Below are positions 53,942 to 64,000 of a stretch of DNA of 64,000 nucleotides, one piece after another; the stretch's first letter is position 1, and each line of letters starts with the position of its first letter. The stretch lies in contig OY986439.1 of assembly GCA_963920525.1 (NCBI GenBank), positions 5,846,501 to 5,910,500 on the forward strand, written 5' to 3'. The stretch is from Dichetophora obliterata. Lineage: Eukaryota; Arthropoda; Insecta; Diptera; Sciomyzidae. The position numbers and the translations under genes were made by a program. The notes under the pieces were generated by a model. It was not told the DNA's origin and searched no databases. It was given only the letters and a program-made list of their open reading frames with translations.

Positions 53942-55185
53942 CAGGGTCCGCCAAATAACTTTTTTTTTTTTGAAAATTCTATAAAAAACTACTGAATATT
54001 GTCTCAAATGTCTTTTTTTTTATTTGAAAGTACAATCCTTCCGGTTAATAATGGAAAATAATTTCATTCAAATGGCTACCTCGGCTGGTCATGCAGTAGC
54101 CTACACGATCGGTCCAATTTTTAAGCACATTATCGATTGTGTACAGCTATATTTCACCAATGGCTTCACGGATATTGTCCTTTAAAACGTCAATTGTCTC
54201 TGGCTTGTCGGCGTAACACTTATCTTTGAGGGCACTCCACAAATAATAGTCCAACGGTTTCAAATCGCAGCTCCGAGGTGGCCAAACGACATCAGCTCTG
54301 CGGCTGATAATGTGATCTTCAAAAACAGGGCGCAAAACATCGAGTGTAGCTTCGGCTGTGTGGCACGTAGCGCTGTCCTGTTGAAACCAAATGATGCCAA
54401 TATCCTCCTCTTCAATTTTTGTGAACAAAAATTCGTTCAACATGGCCCGATAACGATCGCCATTGACTGTAACGGCCCCTCCTTGCTCATTTTCGAAGAA
54501 AAATGGCCCAATTATGCCTCTGGACCAAAATCCGCACCAAACAGTGACTCGTTTTGGGTGCACCGGCTTTTCAATGTATGCGTGCGGGTTTTCTGTGCCC
54601 CAAATGCGACAATTTTGCTTGTTTACATACCCGCCAAGATCAAAATGAGCTTCATCTGAAAAGATTATTTTTTTGGCAAAATCGGCATCTTCTGTAAGTC
54701 GATCGCAAGCCCACTTAGCGAAGCGAAAACGCATTGGATGGTCAGTTGGCTTCAACTCCTGAACCAATTGGACTTTGTATGGCGTCATACCAAGGTCTTT
54801 ATGCAAAATTCGTCTCAATGATGTCTCCGAAATGTTCTCGGCAGCAATATTCTCGGGTGTACGCACTGCTTTTGGCTTTTCACGCTTTGGTTTATCGATG
54901 AGGATGCCAGTTTCTTTCACTTTTTTTACAAGATAACGAACATACGGAGCTGACGGTGCTTATCTTCTTCCAAAATCCATACGCAATTTTCGCACACATT
55001 CTGCAACGTTACCATGATTTTCAAAGTAAAGTCGCAATATTTTCCAGCGTTGTTCAATCGTATACACAACCATATTCGTTCAGCGGAAGAATAAAACTAA
55101 TTATCTGTTAAATCAGACATGAGCTAAGTGTTACCATTCACGAAATAAGCACTAGTTAAAAAAAAACGTTAAATGGCTGACCCTG
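53942..55185 (-). mobile_element. rosa-type (DD41D) mariner transposon nested in the LINE
   Basis: TIRs CAGGGTCCGCCAAATAACTT and the inverted CAGGGTCAGCCATTTAACGT bound 1244 bp, with the TA duplication at 53940-53941 and 55186-55187. It carries one transposase pseudogene on the minus strand. Removing the element rejoins the host LINE at CTGGAATTA/TA. Confidence 0.93.
54045..55073 (-). pseudogene. mariner-superfamily transposase, DD41D, two in-frame stops
   Basis: The frame runs from ATG at 55073 (MVVYTIEQRWKIL) to TAA at 54045-54047, 342 codons. It is interrupted only by TAA at 54959-54961 and TAG at 54147-54149, so no frameshift has occurred and the copy is fairly young. An N-terminal helix-turn-helix is followed by the catalytic D in IFSDEAHFDLGG, the second D in FQQDSATCH, and the third in CDLKPLDYYLW. 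There are 41 residues between the second and third aspartates, the spacing of the rosa family rather than DD34D mariners. The C terminus after the second stop still reads NVLKNWTDRVGYC. A 257-residue frame (54147-54920) is the part between the stops. Confidence 0.93.
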
Positions 55186-56419
55186 TACCATAAATTCAAG
55201 AATTCTAGGTAGATCTACACTAAAAACAGATTCAGTAGTTCTCCTTGACCAAAGGCTGAACTTCGGAGATCATTTCGACTTTATTGTAGCCAAAGCACAT
55301 TCAATGCTAGCTTTCTGAAAAAGGAACTCAACGGAATTTTTAGATCCTTATACCCCCCAAAACCTCTACTCATCACTCGTAAGGCCTCAATTGGAATACT
55401 GCTCCACAATCTGGAACCCTTATTATCTTCAGTACTCCAATTGAATAGAACATATTGAAAGACATTTTACTAGATGCATGTGGAAAAAACTTAATTTGAA
55501 CTTGCCCTCAATGCCTTCCTATGATACTCGATGTGCCCTTAAAAGTTTTCATCCGCTTGAAACTAGGCGTAAAGCTTTTTCAGTCATGTTTATATGGAAT
55601 CTGATCCATAACAATATAAATTGCCCTGAACTTTTAGCAATGCTTAATTTCTATACAACATCTCGTCATCTCCGTTGCCAATTCCATTTTAGAGAGATGG
55701 TCCAAAGAACAAATTATAGTCAAAACAAGACTATAACTCGGTGTATTCGAGATTCAAACTATAAGGATCTTATCATGCTAAGTTTTATGGCACGTGATAC
55801 TTGATTAGAATTTCTAGTATCCTCACTCTATATCTTAGTCAATGTTGTTTATGGTTATTCATACATGAAATTAATTCTTTTTTTTTGCTTAATATTTATT
55901 ATAATATATATTTATTTGCATGATCTCAAATAAGAAAGTTAAGAAATTTATATACGAAGCGCTATCAGTAGATATTAAATTATTTTTAACAAATTAGTAG
56001 TCTATAAGAGCCCTGTACTCTGATTGATGAAATAAATGAAATTAAATGAAATAAAAATATGATTCTTCTCCACATTGCATGTTTGATATTAGTTTCGTTC
56101 ATTTCATCATGTTACAAAGTGATTGTTCTAAGACTGCAATTTTATCAATGGATGGAAGGATTTTTGACAACTATCTGACTGGACCATTTTTTTTCAATTC
56201 AAGCTTGAACGGTGAAATCTAACTTCATTTACCTGACGATACTCTGCCGGAGCTATTGGAAAATGCGCCTTACAGAATAAAAAAAATAAAAAAAATAAAA
56301 AAATAAACTGGCCATTTCAGCCCTTGGAAGGACTTTGACCTAGCTTCTATTGATCAATTGTGTTGTGCGTGTTATTAAATGTTTGATCACAAATGACCGA
56401 GAACTGGACCTACGTGTTT

Positions 56420-56652
56420 TATGTCGACTCCGAACGGCTTATGTTCTAAAGAAGCTTTACATGGCAATTTTTACTCTCTGAGGTTTGCCATTGTCTGCAG
56501 AGAGGTTTTAATGCAGAGAGGTTTTTAGTGCAGAGAGAAAATTAATTCAATTGAAAAAACTTTCTGTTTGAGCTAGCATTGAACCCGGGCTACCGTATAT
56601 TTCCTACAAGAATAGGAAATATACAATACGTGCACCGCCGCAACAACAAAAT
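56420..56652 (-). mobile_element. tRNA-derived SINE
   Basis: On the minus strand an A-box-like TTGCGGCGGTGCACG (about 56640) and B-box GGTTCAATGCT (56575-56585) are followed by a body with repeated CAGAGAGGTTT and AAATTGCCATGTAAAGC-type segments. The head shares the GGTAGCCCGGGTTCAAT core with the tRNA-like segment at 15700-15720. The body wording (GGTTTGCCATTG...) resembles a SINE I recall as common in higher flies. Confidence 0.6.
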
Positions 56653-56984
56653 ACAAGTAAAAAAATCGTAGAATATTTCCTGTGTATGCTACACTGATAC
56701 CCATGTATACGGCGTTGCTATGAAGCATAGTTTATGAAATGCAACAATGTGTTTTTAATGAAAGAGAAGAGAATGAGAGAGCAGCCAACCAGTAGGTGAA
56801 ATGAGCGTGAGTGAAGTGCAGCTAATTATAGAGTTCTTTGAGCTGTTGATTTTACTATGCTACGCTTGTATAATAGGGCGCTCTCGATCCATTGGATATT
56901 TAAGTATAGGATTGTTACAATCCGTACTCTCATGCAATTATACTAGACATAGAGAATACCCCTATTGTATTGCATTTAAAACAA

Positions 56985-57312
56985 TGGAGGACACTTCGAA
57001 CCTTTTTTATATTTTGTTCTCTTTAATTTATTAAAAAAAAACACAGTACAATGATTAAGTTTTTTATATAGTTAAATTTTTGAAATGCAAACAACTTTTT
57101 TATTTTCAAAGATATATTTGTGTTTTGGATGTCGTTGAAAAGAAACAATGGAGGACACTTCGAACCTTTTTTATATTTTGTTCTCTTTAATTTATTAAAA
57201 AAAACACAGTACAATGATTAAGTTTTTTATATAGATAAATTTTTGAAATGCAAACAACTTTTTTATTTTCAAAGATATATTTGTGTTTTGGATGTCGTTG
57301 AAAAGAGAATTG
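56985..57312 (+). repeat. recent 164 bp tandem duplication
   Basis: GGAGGACACTTCGAACC starts at 56986 and again at 57150. The two copies differ by about two changes over 164 bp. The duplicated DNA is the end of the inverted partner of the 52650-53085 repeat. Confidence 0.88.
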
Positions 57313-57590
57313 AATAAATTACAAAATTGATAAAAAAACAAATTTTATTTATTTCGCAAAATTCAGAGAAAATTGTGCTCAAACTTTAAATTTTATAGTA
57401 GAAACGCATTGAATTCATCTTCACACGAGCATAGCTCAAGAAGGGATAATTCAAAAGAGTTAGTTGAACCATCGTTAGAAAGGTCAATTCATTGCCATTG
57501 AAATATCTGAAAATATTCCGTCAATTAGTTGATCTGCCAAAAACAATAATGTCAAAGTCATAAAATACTAATTAACTCTGTAACTCCTAA
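57030..57590 (-). repeat. inverted partner of the 52650-53085 repeat
   Basis: Read in reverse it follows the 52650-53085 sequence with scattered substitutions and includes the tandem duplication at its left side. Its right edge abuts a Harbinger-type MITE. Confidence 0.7.
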
Positions 57591-57823
57591 GGCTTGAGCC
57601 AAATAACGCGGCTTTGCCGCGATCGCGACACCGCTCTCACGCTCTTTTTTCAGAAATACGGCTGAAAATAATGAGTTTTGCATTTATTTTAATACATTTA
57701 TTTATTTAATATATTTAATAACTTAAATACATGCCGAATTCAGTATTTTCAGCCGCATTTGAGAAAAAAGAGCGTGAGAGATGTGTCGCGATCACGGCAA
57801 AACTGCGTTATTCGGCCCCAGCC
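57591..57823. mobile_element. PIF/Harbinger-type MITE, 233 bp, TAA duplication
   Basis: Long TIRs (GGCTTGAGCCAAATAACGCG against the reverse complement of GTTATTCGGCCCCAGCC) pair over about 85 bp, including CGCGACAC and CTCTCACGCTCTTTTTTC blocks. The trinucleotide TAA flanks both sides (57588-57590 and 57824-57826). A 3-bp TWA duplication fits Harbinger. The frame at 57759-57968 is a shadow. Confidence 0.85.
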
Positions 57824-58194
57824 TAACGGTATGAACATAGACTCCCCTTCCATACTATTTTTGCTCGACTCGACATCAAATTTCACCTCAGTAAATAGAT
57901 GCGCTCTATTGCGAGATATACCTTACACATACCTATCCCTATATGTCTATGAAGTTCATTACGTATGACATAACATGCAAATGTTGGATCGTGTTTAGAT
58001 AGTTAATTTTAAATATATTAAGAAGTCGTCAAAAAACCTGAACTCATGTGAGTAATAAAATAGATAGTGATACTAAAATTACATATGAAATAGTCCATGA
58101 TAGAACAACAAATTCTGCGTATTATGACGTTATTAAAGTAAACAGTCGAAATTGTTTGTAAAAAAATACGATTAAATTAAAAATGTTACTTCCC

Positions 58195-58450
58195 TGCAAA
58201 CATTTTCAATCGCCTCAGAATCTCCAGCGAATCGCTTAGAAAATGAGACAATCACCGGCATGCAGCTGAGGCCATAAAAGCTATTCGCCGCGAAAATACG
58301 CAAACGAATCGCCTTAAGGGTTCGTAAGCGATTCGCTGGGAAGAGTCTCAAACGAATCGCCAAGAGAAGTCAGCGATTCGCGGGAAGAGTCGCAGACAAA
58401 TCGACAAAATGGTTCTTAGCGATTCGCCGACAAGAGTTGCAAAGCGTCTT
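58195..58450. repeat. GCGATTCG(C) motif cluster
   Basis: The octamer GCGATTCG or its complement CGAATCGC occurs about seven times in roughly 240 bp (for example about 58211, 58306, 58330, 58351, 58372, 58418), spaced about 20-55 bp and in both orientations. It looks like a degenerate minisatellite. One more copy (CGCGATTCGCC) lies at 58789, outside the cluster. Confidence 0.6.
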
Positions 58451-58961
58451 TTAGGGACAATCTTTATCAAATCGGCCAACAACAAAATCGACCACCGCAG
58501 ATCGTGCTGATATGAATATTTTCAGTGTCCATACTGCAATTAAACACAAAAACCATGATTCAATTAAATATAAGGTTAAGTAACCATGAAATTGTTCTCA
58601 TACAACAACAAAACTTGGATTGCAAAATGTCAAAGTAAAACAAAAAAGACAAGTAAACAATCAAATAAAAATTTCTGACTAGAAGTCAAACTATTGGATT
58701 TTAATGTTGAATTTGTGTTTCAAATAATTTTTAAACAATTTTCTTGGAGTTTAAGTTTTTGTTACTACCTCAAAATGCCGAAAAAGTACGCGATTCGCCA
58801 AAACTATTGGAACAAGGAAAACGATTCCTTTTTTAAAGTGCCCAGTGACATTTTAAACGAAAACGCTAGATGGATGGAATTTGGATCGACGAATGTCAAA
58901 GTAAAAGATAACAACACCAAACAGCTGTTTCTGACATTCGCCGAGAGATATGTGCTCTCAG

Positions 58962-59766
58962 CATAGAAATAAAAGATAAGGAAGTGGTGTTATACTCACA
59001 CACACTATACGTGTGTAGAAGGAATTTTCGACGCTGGGGAAGAGAGATAGAGCGTCGTTATTTGACATAAGTTCTTCCCGAGCAAAAAAAAAATCCATTT
59101 TTGAGGAAGAACATCTGTCAAAACACAAGTTCTGCTTCATGAGCGCATTCATTATTTAGGGTGGCAAGGGCCTTAATTTTTTTTCATATTGGAATAAGCT
59201 TTAATAGTTTTTTAATTGCTTACAATTTCTTTGAAATTTGGCATGAAATTAAAGTGGATTAGCAACCTAAGGTTACAAGCTATAACTAGGTATTTTTATA
59301 TAAAAAAAAACTAATTAAAAGCCGACAGTTCGGAAAAAACTACACAAAACTATTTATTTTAAAAGAGTTTAATTTGGTATGTATTTTAGTTGTTTAGTTT
59401 TTGTGTTATTTTAATATTAATTATTATTAGTTTATAAAAAATAGTTTTTTTAAATGAATTTTTAAAAAATCATTTAAAGTAACTTTTGTCGTTTCAGTTT
59501 TATTCTGAGTTCATGTCTTTTACTTTATTTAAGCAATGCTTTTATCTGTAAAAAAATTGGTAACGCAACATATTATATAACGGTGCTATATAAAAATTGC
59601 ATAGTAAGCATGCATCTAAAAAATAAAAAATAGTTTACGCCTTTATTTACTACATAATTGAATGCGGCCCTGTTTGAATGTTTTTGTGTTTGTGTCAACT
59701 TCACTGTGTTTGTAAAATACTTCATTTCACTTCAACTACACCGCTTCCTTATATTTTACTTCTATG
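58962..59766. mobile_element. hAT-like non-autonomous element, 805 bp, 8-bp duplication
   Basis: The ends CATAGAAATAAAAGATAAGG and an inverted imperfect copy (CATAGAAGTAAAATATAAGG) are flanked by the 8-mer GCTCTCAG on both sides (58954-58961 and 59767-59774). The interior is AT-rich without a transposase. Confidence 0.87.
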
Positions 59767-59917
59767 GCTCTCAGCTTACTCAACCTTATATATAATTGAA
59801 TCAAGACAAAAACTATTTTTTTACATTTTTTCGATGATTATTTTTAGTGAAGTATATAAAATAGCCTCCTTCATATTCCAACTAGCAAGTTTGAAAATTT
59901 TTAAAAAAGTCATCTTG

Positions 59918-60195
59918 CAAAGATCGCCGTATTGAGTGAAGGAGGATTTCTCTCGGATAGCGCATTCATCACTTGTGAGATCAAAAAGCTATCCATTTTC
60001 CAACGATCGCCGGAATGAGTAAAGGAAGATTTTGAAGATTTTTCTTGAATCGTACATTCATCGCTTGGGCGACCGAAAAGCGATCCTTCTTCCAACGATC
60101 GCCGGAATGAATGAAGAAGATTTTGAAAACTTTTCTTGAATTGCGCAATCATCGCTTGGGCGATCGAAAAGTGATCCATCTTCGAAAGAACTCTT
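59918..60195. repeat. three tandem units of about 83-98 bp
   Basis: GATCGCCGKAWTGARTRAAG starts at about 59921, 60004 and 60102. Each unit then has GATTTT or GATTTC, TTCTTGAAT/TCTCGGAT, CGCTTGGGCGA and a CTTCCAAC-type join. The minus-strand frame at 59910-60179 reads the repeats and is not called. Confidence 0.7.
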
Positions 60196-60742
60196 GGGCG
60201 AATCTCAAGTGCTTCGCAAAATTAACTTCTATTCCAATCGTCTTCCAAATGTTTGCAGGGTTAGAACTCAGTCGTATGTACATTCTCCAATATCATAATA
60301 AAAACAATACTCAAAAAATCTTTTTTTTTTCTAGTCCTATTATAAGTTAACCTCAAACCAAATCTTGAAACAAGGACTTTTAACTCTTTCCGGCCGATGG
60401 ATGATCTTCCGTTTTTTTCGTAATTCAAATACATACCACTTTTAAAAGCTACGTGCCCTTTAAAAAATATAAAATTTTCAATAAATAAATACAATTAAGT
60501 GTCGTTTAACTTTTACCAATTTCTTTTTACGCTCCGTAAAAAGTTTAAAATAAATTAAAGTTTTCTGTATGACCTTGTTATTTATTATGTTGATTTTCTA
60601 TGATTTAAATACAAACTGTAAATGTTTAATAGTTTAATTCATTCTTCATTTTAAATACAAATTCTAGTTGTTTGATAGTTTTAAATCGTTTATTGAGCTT
60701 TAGGTCAGGTTCGAACAATTAATTGCTCTACCGAATCTGTTT

Positions 60743-60916
60743 TCCAAAGAAACAACAACATTTTCAATATGAAAAGGAAAATATCACTAGGTGATTTTAT
60801 TGAAATTTCGGCCCTGCTACAGGCTTCATCAGAAATCTTTGTGATGCCCATGGGAATCGACCCCGGGCCGTGCTTGCTTCGTGCAAGCGCATCTGAGCGC
60901 ACTACATCACAGAGGC
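60743..60916 (-). mobile_element. tRNA-derived SINE, minus copy of a head-to-head pair
   Basis: On the minus strand GCCTCTGTGATGTAGTGCGC (A-box region) is followed by CAAGCAC and the B-box GGTCGATTCCC (60852-60862). The body then reads ATCACAAAGATTTCTGATGA and CTGTAGCAGGGCCGAAAT, ending in TTGTTTCTTTGGA. The tRNA-like head has both pol III boxes. Confidence 0.75.
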
Positions 60917-60942
60917 GATAAGATTTCAGTGTCAATTTCTAG

Positions 60943-61086
60943 GGTTGGATTGCCCGAGTTCGATTCCCGCCGTTATCACAAAGATTTCTGATGAAGCCTG
61001 TAGCAGGGCCGAAATTGCAATAAAATCAGCTAGTGATGTTTTACTTTTCATATTAAAAATGTTGTTGTCGTTATTGTTTCTTTGGA
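60943..61086 (+). mobile_element. tRNA-derived SINE, plus copy (head-truncated)
   Basis: It repeats the same family in the opposite orientation from the B-box (GAGTTCGATTCCC at 60956) through ATCACAAAGATTTCTGATGA, CTGTAGCAGGGCCGAAAT and GTTTCTTTGGA at 61085. The A-box half is missing. Only about 26 bp separate the two copies, so the pair can form a 130 bp hairpin. Confidence 0.75.
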
Positions 61087-61343
61087 AAAAAAATAAATAT
61101 GCAAAAAATCCAACAGTTCAGTTTGTATTGGCAATAACAGTAAACCAAATTTTAACCATTTGAGCACTTTTGTTTGTCTTAAAAATTGATTTTATGTAAA
61201 AACAATTTGATTTTCTGATAGTTCTATTGAATTTGGACGACTTCTATTGATGTTGATAATATTCGATCATATTTATTTATGTATAAGTTCTTATAGTCTA
61301 ATACTAAAATTTACAATCTTAAATATTTATTCCTGATATGTTT

Positions 61344-62460
61344 CTATGTGTGCGTTTTGCTTTCTTTAAAAGCTATTATCCTTTGAATGTACTGCTCATG
61401 ATTGGCCATAGTTGCCAACAGTCCACGTTTATTCACTGGTGAACCCCCTGCACTGTAGTCAATTAGTTCATCATCTAATGTGGTCATAGTTCCACCAAGA
61501 GCACGAAGAATTGCGTCTCCAGCACAGATATCCCATTTTTTTATCTTTGTGGAATGCAAATATGCCGTGGCATTGTTTGCTACCACTTGCAAAACTTTAT
61601 AGCCAGCACCTGCAGCTGTCAAAATGTTGGAATTTTTACCGAAAACTGATTTGGTTAGAACGTTAACGTCGCCAGGATGTGATCTTGAAACTGTTATAAT
61701 AGGGTGTGTTAGGTCTGGTCCGTTTAAATGAATAGCAGCAAGATATTCAGACATTGTGCGGTCGACCCATGCCCACGCTGTTTGGCCAATAAATGGGTTA
61801 TGAATGACACCTATGATTGGATTACCTTTTACAGCTACACATACCATCGTCGTAACGTACTGATACAGTTGCTCTAAAAATTACCTCATATTTTCATTTT
61901 TCATTCATAAAATTTCATTAAATAATACCTGTAAATTCTTGTGTAGCATCCAGTGGATCAATCCAAATTGTTACATCTTTTGAGTTTACTAGGATATCCG
62001 GAATATTGGCTGTTTCATGCAGCACAGTTGGATCCAAATCAAATGTACTGACATCGGGACAAGTTTGCTTGTCTTCTTCGGATACAATAGTAAGACGTGG
62101 AAATATTCGATGCATACCATGCTTCATAATACAATGCGATCGAGCATCAGCGTCGGTAAACGGATCGTTGGCACCTTCATCGGTTTTCCCTTTGCTTTTC
62201 TCGTTCAATTTTCTCGAACGAGCGACCTCGAGAATTTCAAGACCTCCACGCTGCGCCGCTTGAATTGAAGCAACTAGCAACTTACGTAGATTCACCTTAT
62301 TTTGATTTCGTAGCATTCCGTACATTGCTGGCCGCTCCTCCGAATGAAAATTTAAAAAGTAAACAAGTATGCAGGTGATCACAATTGCTACAAAGGTCGC
62401 CGGCACGCGATGTATGTGTATAGATCTGCCATTCATCTTATCGTACAAAACCACGGTCAT
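61344..62460 (-). CDS. Golgi 3'-phosphoadenosine 5'-phosphate phosphatase (BPNT2/IMPAD1, inositol monophosphatase 3)
   Basis: Exons 61929-62460 and 61344-61873 (minus) join in phase 1 (ACAG/GT...TTTTAG/AG) to 353 residues. A signal anchor at about 19-37 (ATFVAIVITCILVYFLNF) places the enzyme in the Golgi lumen as a type II protein. There it hydrolyses PAP made by sulfotransferases and so supports glycosaminoglycan sulfation. The Mg-dependent/Li-sensitive phosphatase motifs are intact: DPFTDAD (99-105), EED (128-130), WIDPLDATQEFTE (166-178) and WDICAGDAILRALGG. An AATAAA begins about 13 bases past the stop codon (minus, 61331-61326). Two head-to-head SINEs lie 260 bp further downstream. The Drosophila orthologue is the gene I recall as CG15743. 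Confidence 0.94.
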
Positions 62461-64000
62461 GGAACACAGGAAGTTAACGATTCGTTTACCAGCAGAGTGG
62501 TCAGATTATGACTCGTAAGCGTATGCGGTAAAACAAAGCAATCAGCTTTGCTTACGTATAACTTCTTGGTTTTCGGTTAAGATAATAAGATACTAAGATC
62601 ATCGTTTATGATAGGTCAGCATAAAACAAGGAACACGTAAACAAATAATGAAAGAATTTGATAAACAAATACCACCGCTTAAATAGCAACGTTACTAGAA
62701 CTGTCAAAAAGATTGGAGGGGAAATGCAAAGCCTGAAATGGTGCATTAAAAACTATCAATGGCCGCATTCAGTGCAGACAATATATGCCAACTGTTGTGT
62801 ATAAATTCGCTGAATGGTACAATTTTGGTAGCGCTCACTAAGAGCTCGAACAGAAACAAAGCGTATGTCGGTTGTCGGAATCAAAGTGCAAGAAAATACA
62901 TGAAAATATATGCAACCGCTAGAAATTAAACTGCCGTATAAATGCGCGACGGGAAAACGCCGGAATAGATCTATTCAAATTTTTCTCTTACGGCTGGCGG
63001 ATCTCTCTCTGAGTGTCTTTTAATATCTTACAAATTTGTTAAATCTTGCATATTACCTTCGAATACTTGCTATTCATTTCTCCAAATAGTATTGAATCAG
63101 AAAAGTGTTTTTCTATGGTGGGATATTTTTGCAATAAAATGCGCTCTAGTCTCTCTGACGAAACTTTTAATTGTTTAATTTTCCTAGGGTGTTTTTTCTA
63201 AAATGTTGAAAAGTAATTTATATACATTAATGTAGTCTAACAGCCCTATTCTGGTAAACTAACAATCGTTAACCAGTATTTTTTATATATCTATATGTTT
63301 GTTGTTTTCAAAACAAAATTTTAAGCTCAAAAAACAAAATTTTTGAATGAAATTGTCAATAACTGAAAAGCATTTTTATCAAAATTTATTATTTTTGAGC
63401 TTAAAATTTTGCTTCAATATTTTCAATAAACCGCCTTTATCCGGCACGTTAAAGCGAACAGTTTAATGTAGTGTGTTAAACCCAAGCACTGAATAGGCTT
63501 CAGTGAAAGCGATTGTGAAATAGTTTTGAAAAGTTGACAACTCAAATCAGCAGCTAAAATAAAATTTGACAATGAAAGCAAAACAACTTATTTTTGGAAC
63601 GATTTGAAAATAAATTCTTGCTAATGCGCACTTTCTAAGCGGCTTGAAAATTTAATTACTATATATTATATAATTTAATTAAATAATTAACAAATCGAAA
63701 TTTGATTTTATTAAATCGCGTTGAAATTTTCAAGGCGGTTTGAAATTCGGCTTATGCAACGGTTTCAATTAAATCAACTTCGTTCAAGTCGACTTGAAGC
63801 GTCGGATGAACGTGGCAATAAAAACGATACAGAATTTTTTTCACAGTAACTCAAATCTATCGAACTTACCTTGAAAACTTCACAATTATGTAACTTTAAA
63901 CCTAAGTCCTCGAGTCTTGCTAAAACACAATTGAATGAATTTGTTTATTTGACAATTACATCTAAGTCTGCTTTAATGAAATCTATTCTTTAAATTTACT
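62461..64000. other. BPNT2 upstream region and intergenic DNA, no gene seen
   Basis: The first few hundred bases must hold the BPNT2 promoter. A local palindrome occurs at about 63317-63410 (AAAATTTTAAGCTCAAAAA against TTTTTGAGCTTAAAATTTT). Another weak inverted match lies at 63630-63750 (GCGGCTTGAAAATTT against AAATTTTCAAGGCGG). No protein frame or RNA gene is supported. Confidence 0.4.

Larger units (their letters stand above)
53095..56058 (+). mobile_element. degraded LINE interrupted by a mariner
   Basis: Left part (53095-53941): SLKSIPSDGPDGIAPILL, WKVPFIPPIHKSG, YYRPISKLLTIPKI, TDFAKAFDKVNHITSLAKL, LSGVPQGSHLGPLLF. Then FIN runs straight into DDLKLFQS, so the stretch carrying the YA of YADD is deleted. 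The right part (55188-55804) holds the C-terminal domain, ending in a frame from 55478 with ALKSFHPLETRRKAFSVMF. The tail (GATGAAATAAATGAAATTAAAT) ends near 56058. It belongs to the same broad clade as the 26.5 and 36.4 kb copies. Stops and frameshifts make it inactive. Confidence 0.85.

Noticed and set aside
54312..54659. Plus-strand ORFs across the mariner
   Set aside because: They are antisense to the transposase pseudogene.
62006..62268. Plus-strand ORFs antisense to BPNT2
   Set aside because: They are shadows of BPNT2 exon 1.

Overview
This is a 64 kb stretch of an AT-rich, repeat-crowded insect nuclear genome. Spliced genes with GT-AG introns, a DM-domain gene, BEL/Pao, non-LTR and DNA transposons, and tRNA-derived SINEs point to a higher dipteran. 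A fossil DD41D mariner of the 'rosa' type (first described, as I recall, in Ceratitis) makes a tephritid fruit fly the best guess. That placement is inference; no rRNA or mitochondrial marker is present.

Six host genes can be supported. In order: Dmrt11E/DMRT2 (+, two coding exons, 6701-7157 and 24668-25113, split by a 17.5 kb intron); the gamma-tubulin complex subunit GCP5/Grip128 (+, ten exons, 30173-35008); a TMEM17-like ciliary transition-zone protein (+, 40035-40697, first exon not found); glycolipid transfer protein GLTP (-, four exons, 40774-49731, with an 8.2 kb first intron); a YIL108W-type zinc metallopeptidase (-, 50398-51891); and the Golgi PAP phosphatase BPNT2/IMPAD1 (-, two exons, 61344-62460). 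They serve unrelated housekeeping or developmental roles. Dmrt11E and BPNT2 orthologues lie close together on Drosophila X (about 11E) as far as I recall, which suggests a conserved Muller-A block.

Most of the rest is mobile DNA. The left edge is the 5' half of an uninterrupted BEL/Pao gag-protease-RT frame (minus, open for all 1082 codons to the window edge) that begins with a complete PHD finger. Next come a ten-unit tandem array and a large foldback. The Dmrt11E intron holds inverted-repeat elements, including one pair of about 2.2 kb arms that would fold into a long hairpin RNA, plus a three-unit higher-order tandem repeat and a 9-bp-TSD MITE.

The GLTP intron is a nested insertion series. 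One degraded LINE (about 42035-48244) carries three DNA transposons of three superfamilies, and the flanking signatures can be read directly: a Harbinger/ISL2EU-like element with TA flanks, a Transib with CACAGTG ends and a CGTCG 5-bp duplication, and a hAT with an 8-bp duplication ATTATAAC. A piggyBac-like transposase relic at 36-39 kb is split by another LINE. A DD41D mariner with two stop codons sits in a third LINE at 53-56 kb. A fourth, 5'-truncated LINE lies at 26.5-27.5 kb. Further hAT, Harbinger-type and foldback MITEs and head-to-head SINEs fill the region around BPNT2.

I found no CRISPR, rRNA or functional tRNA gene.
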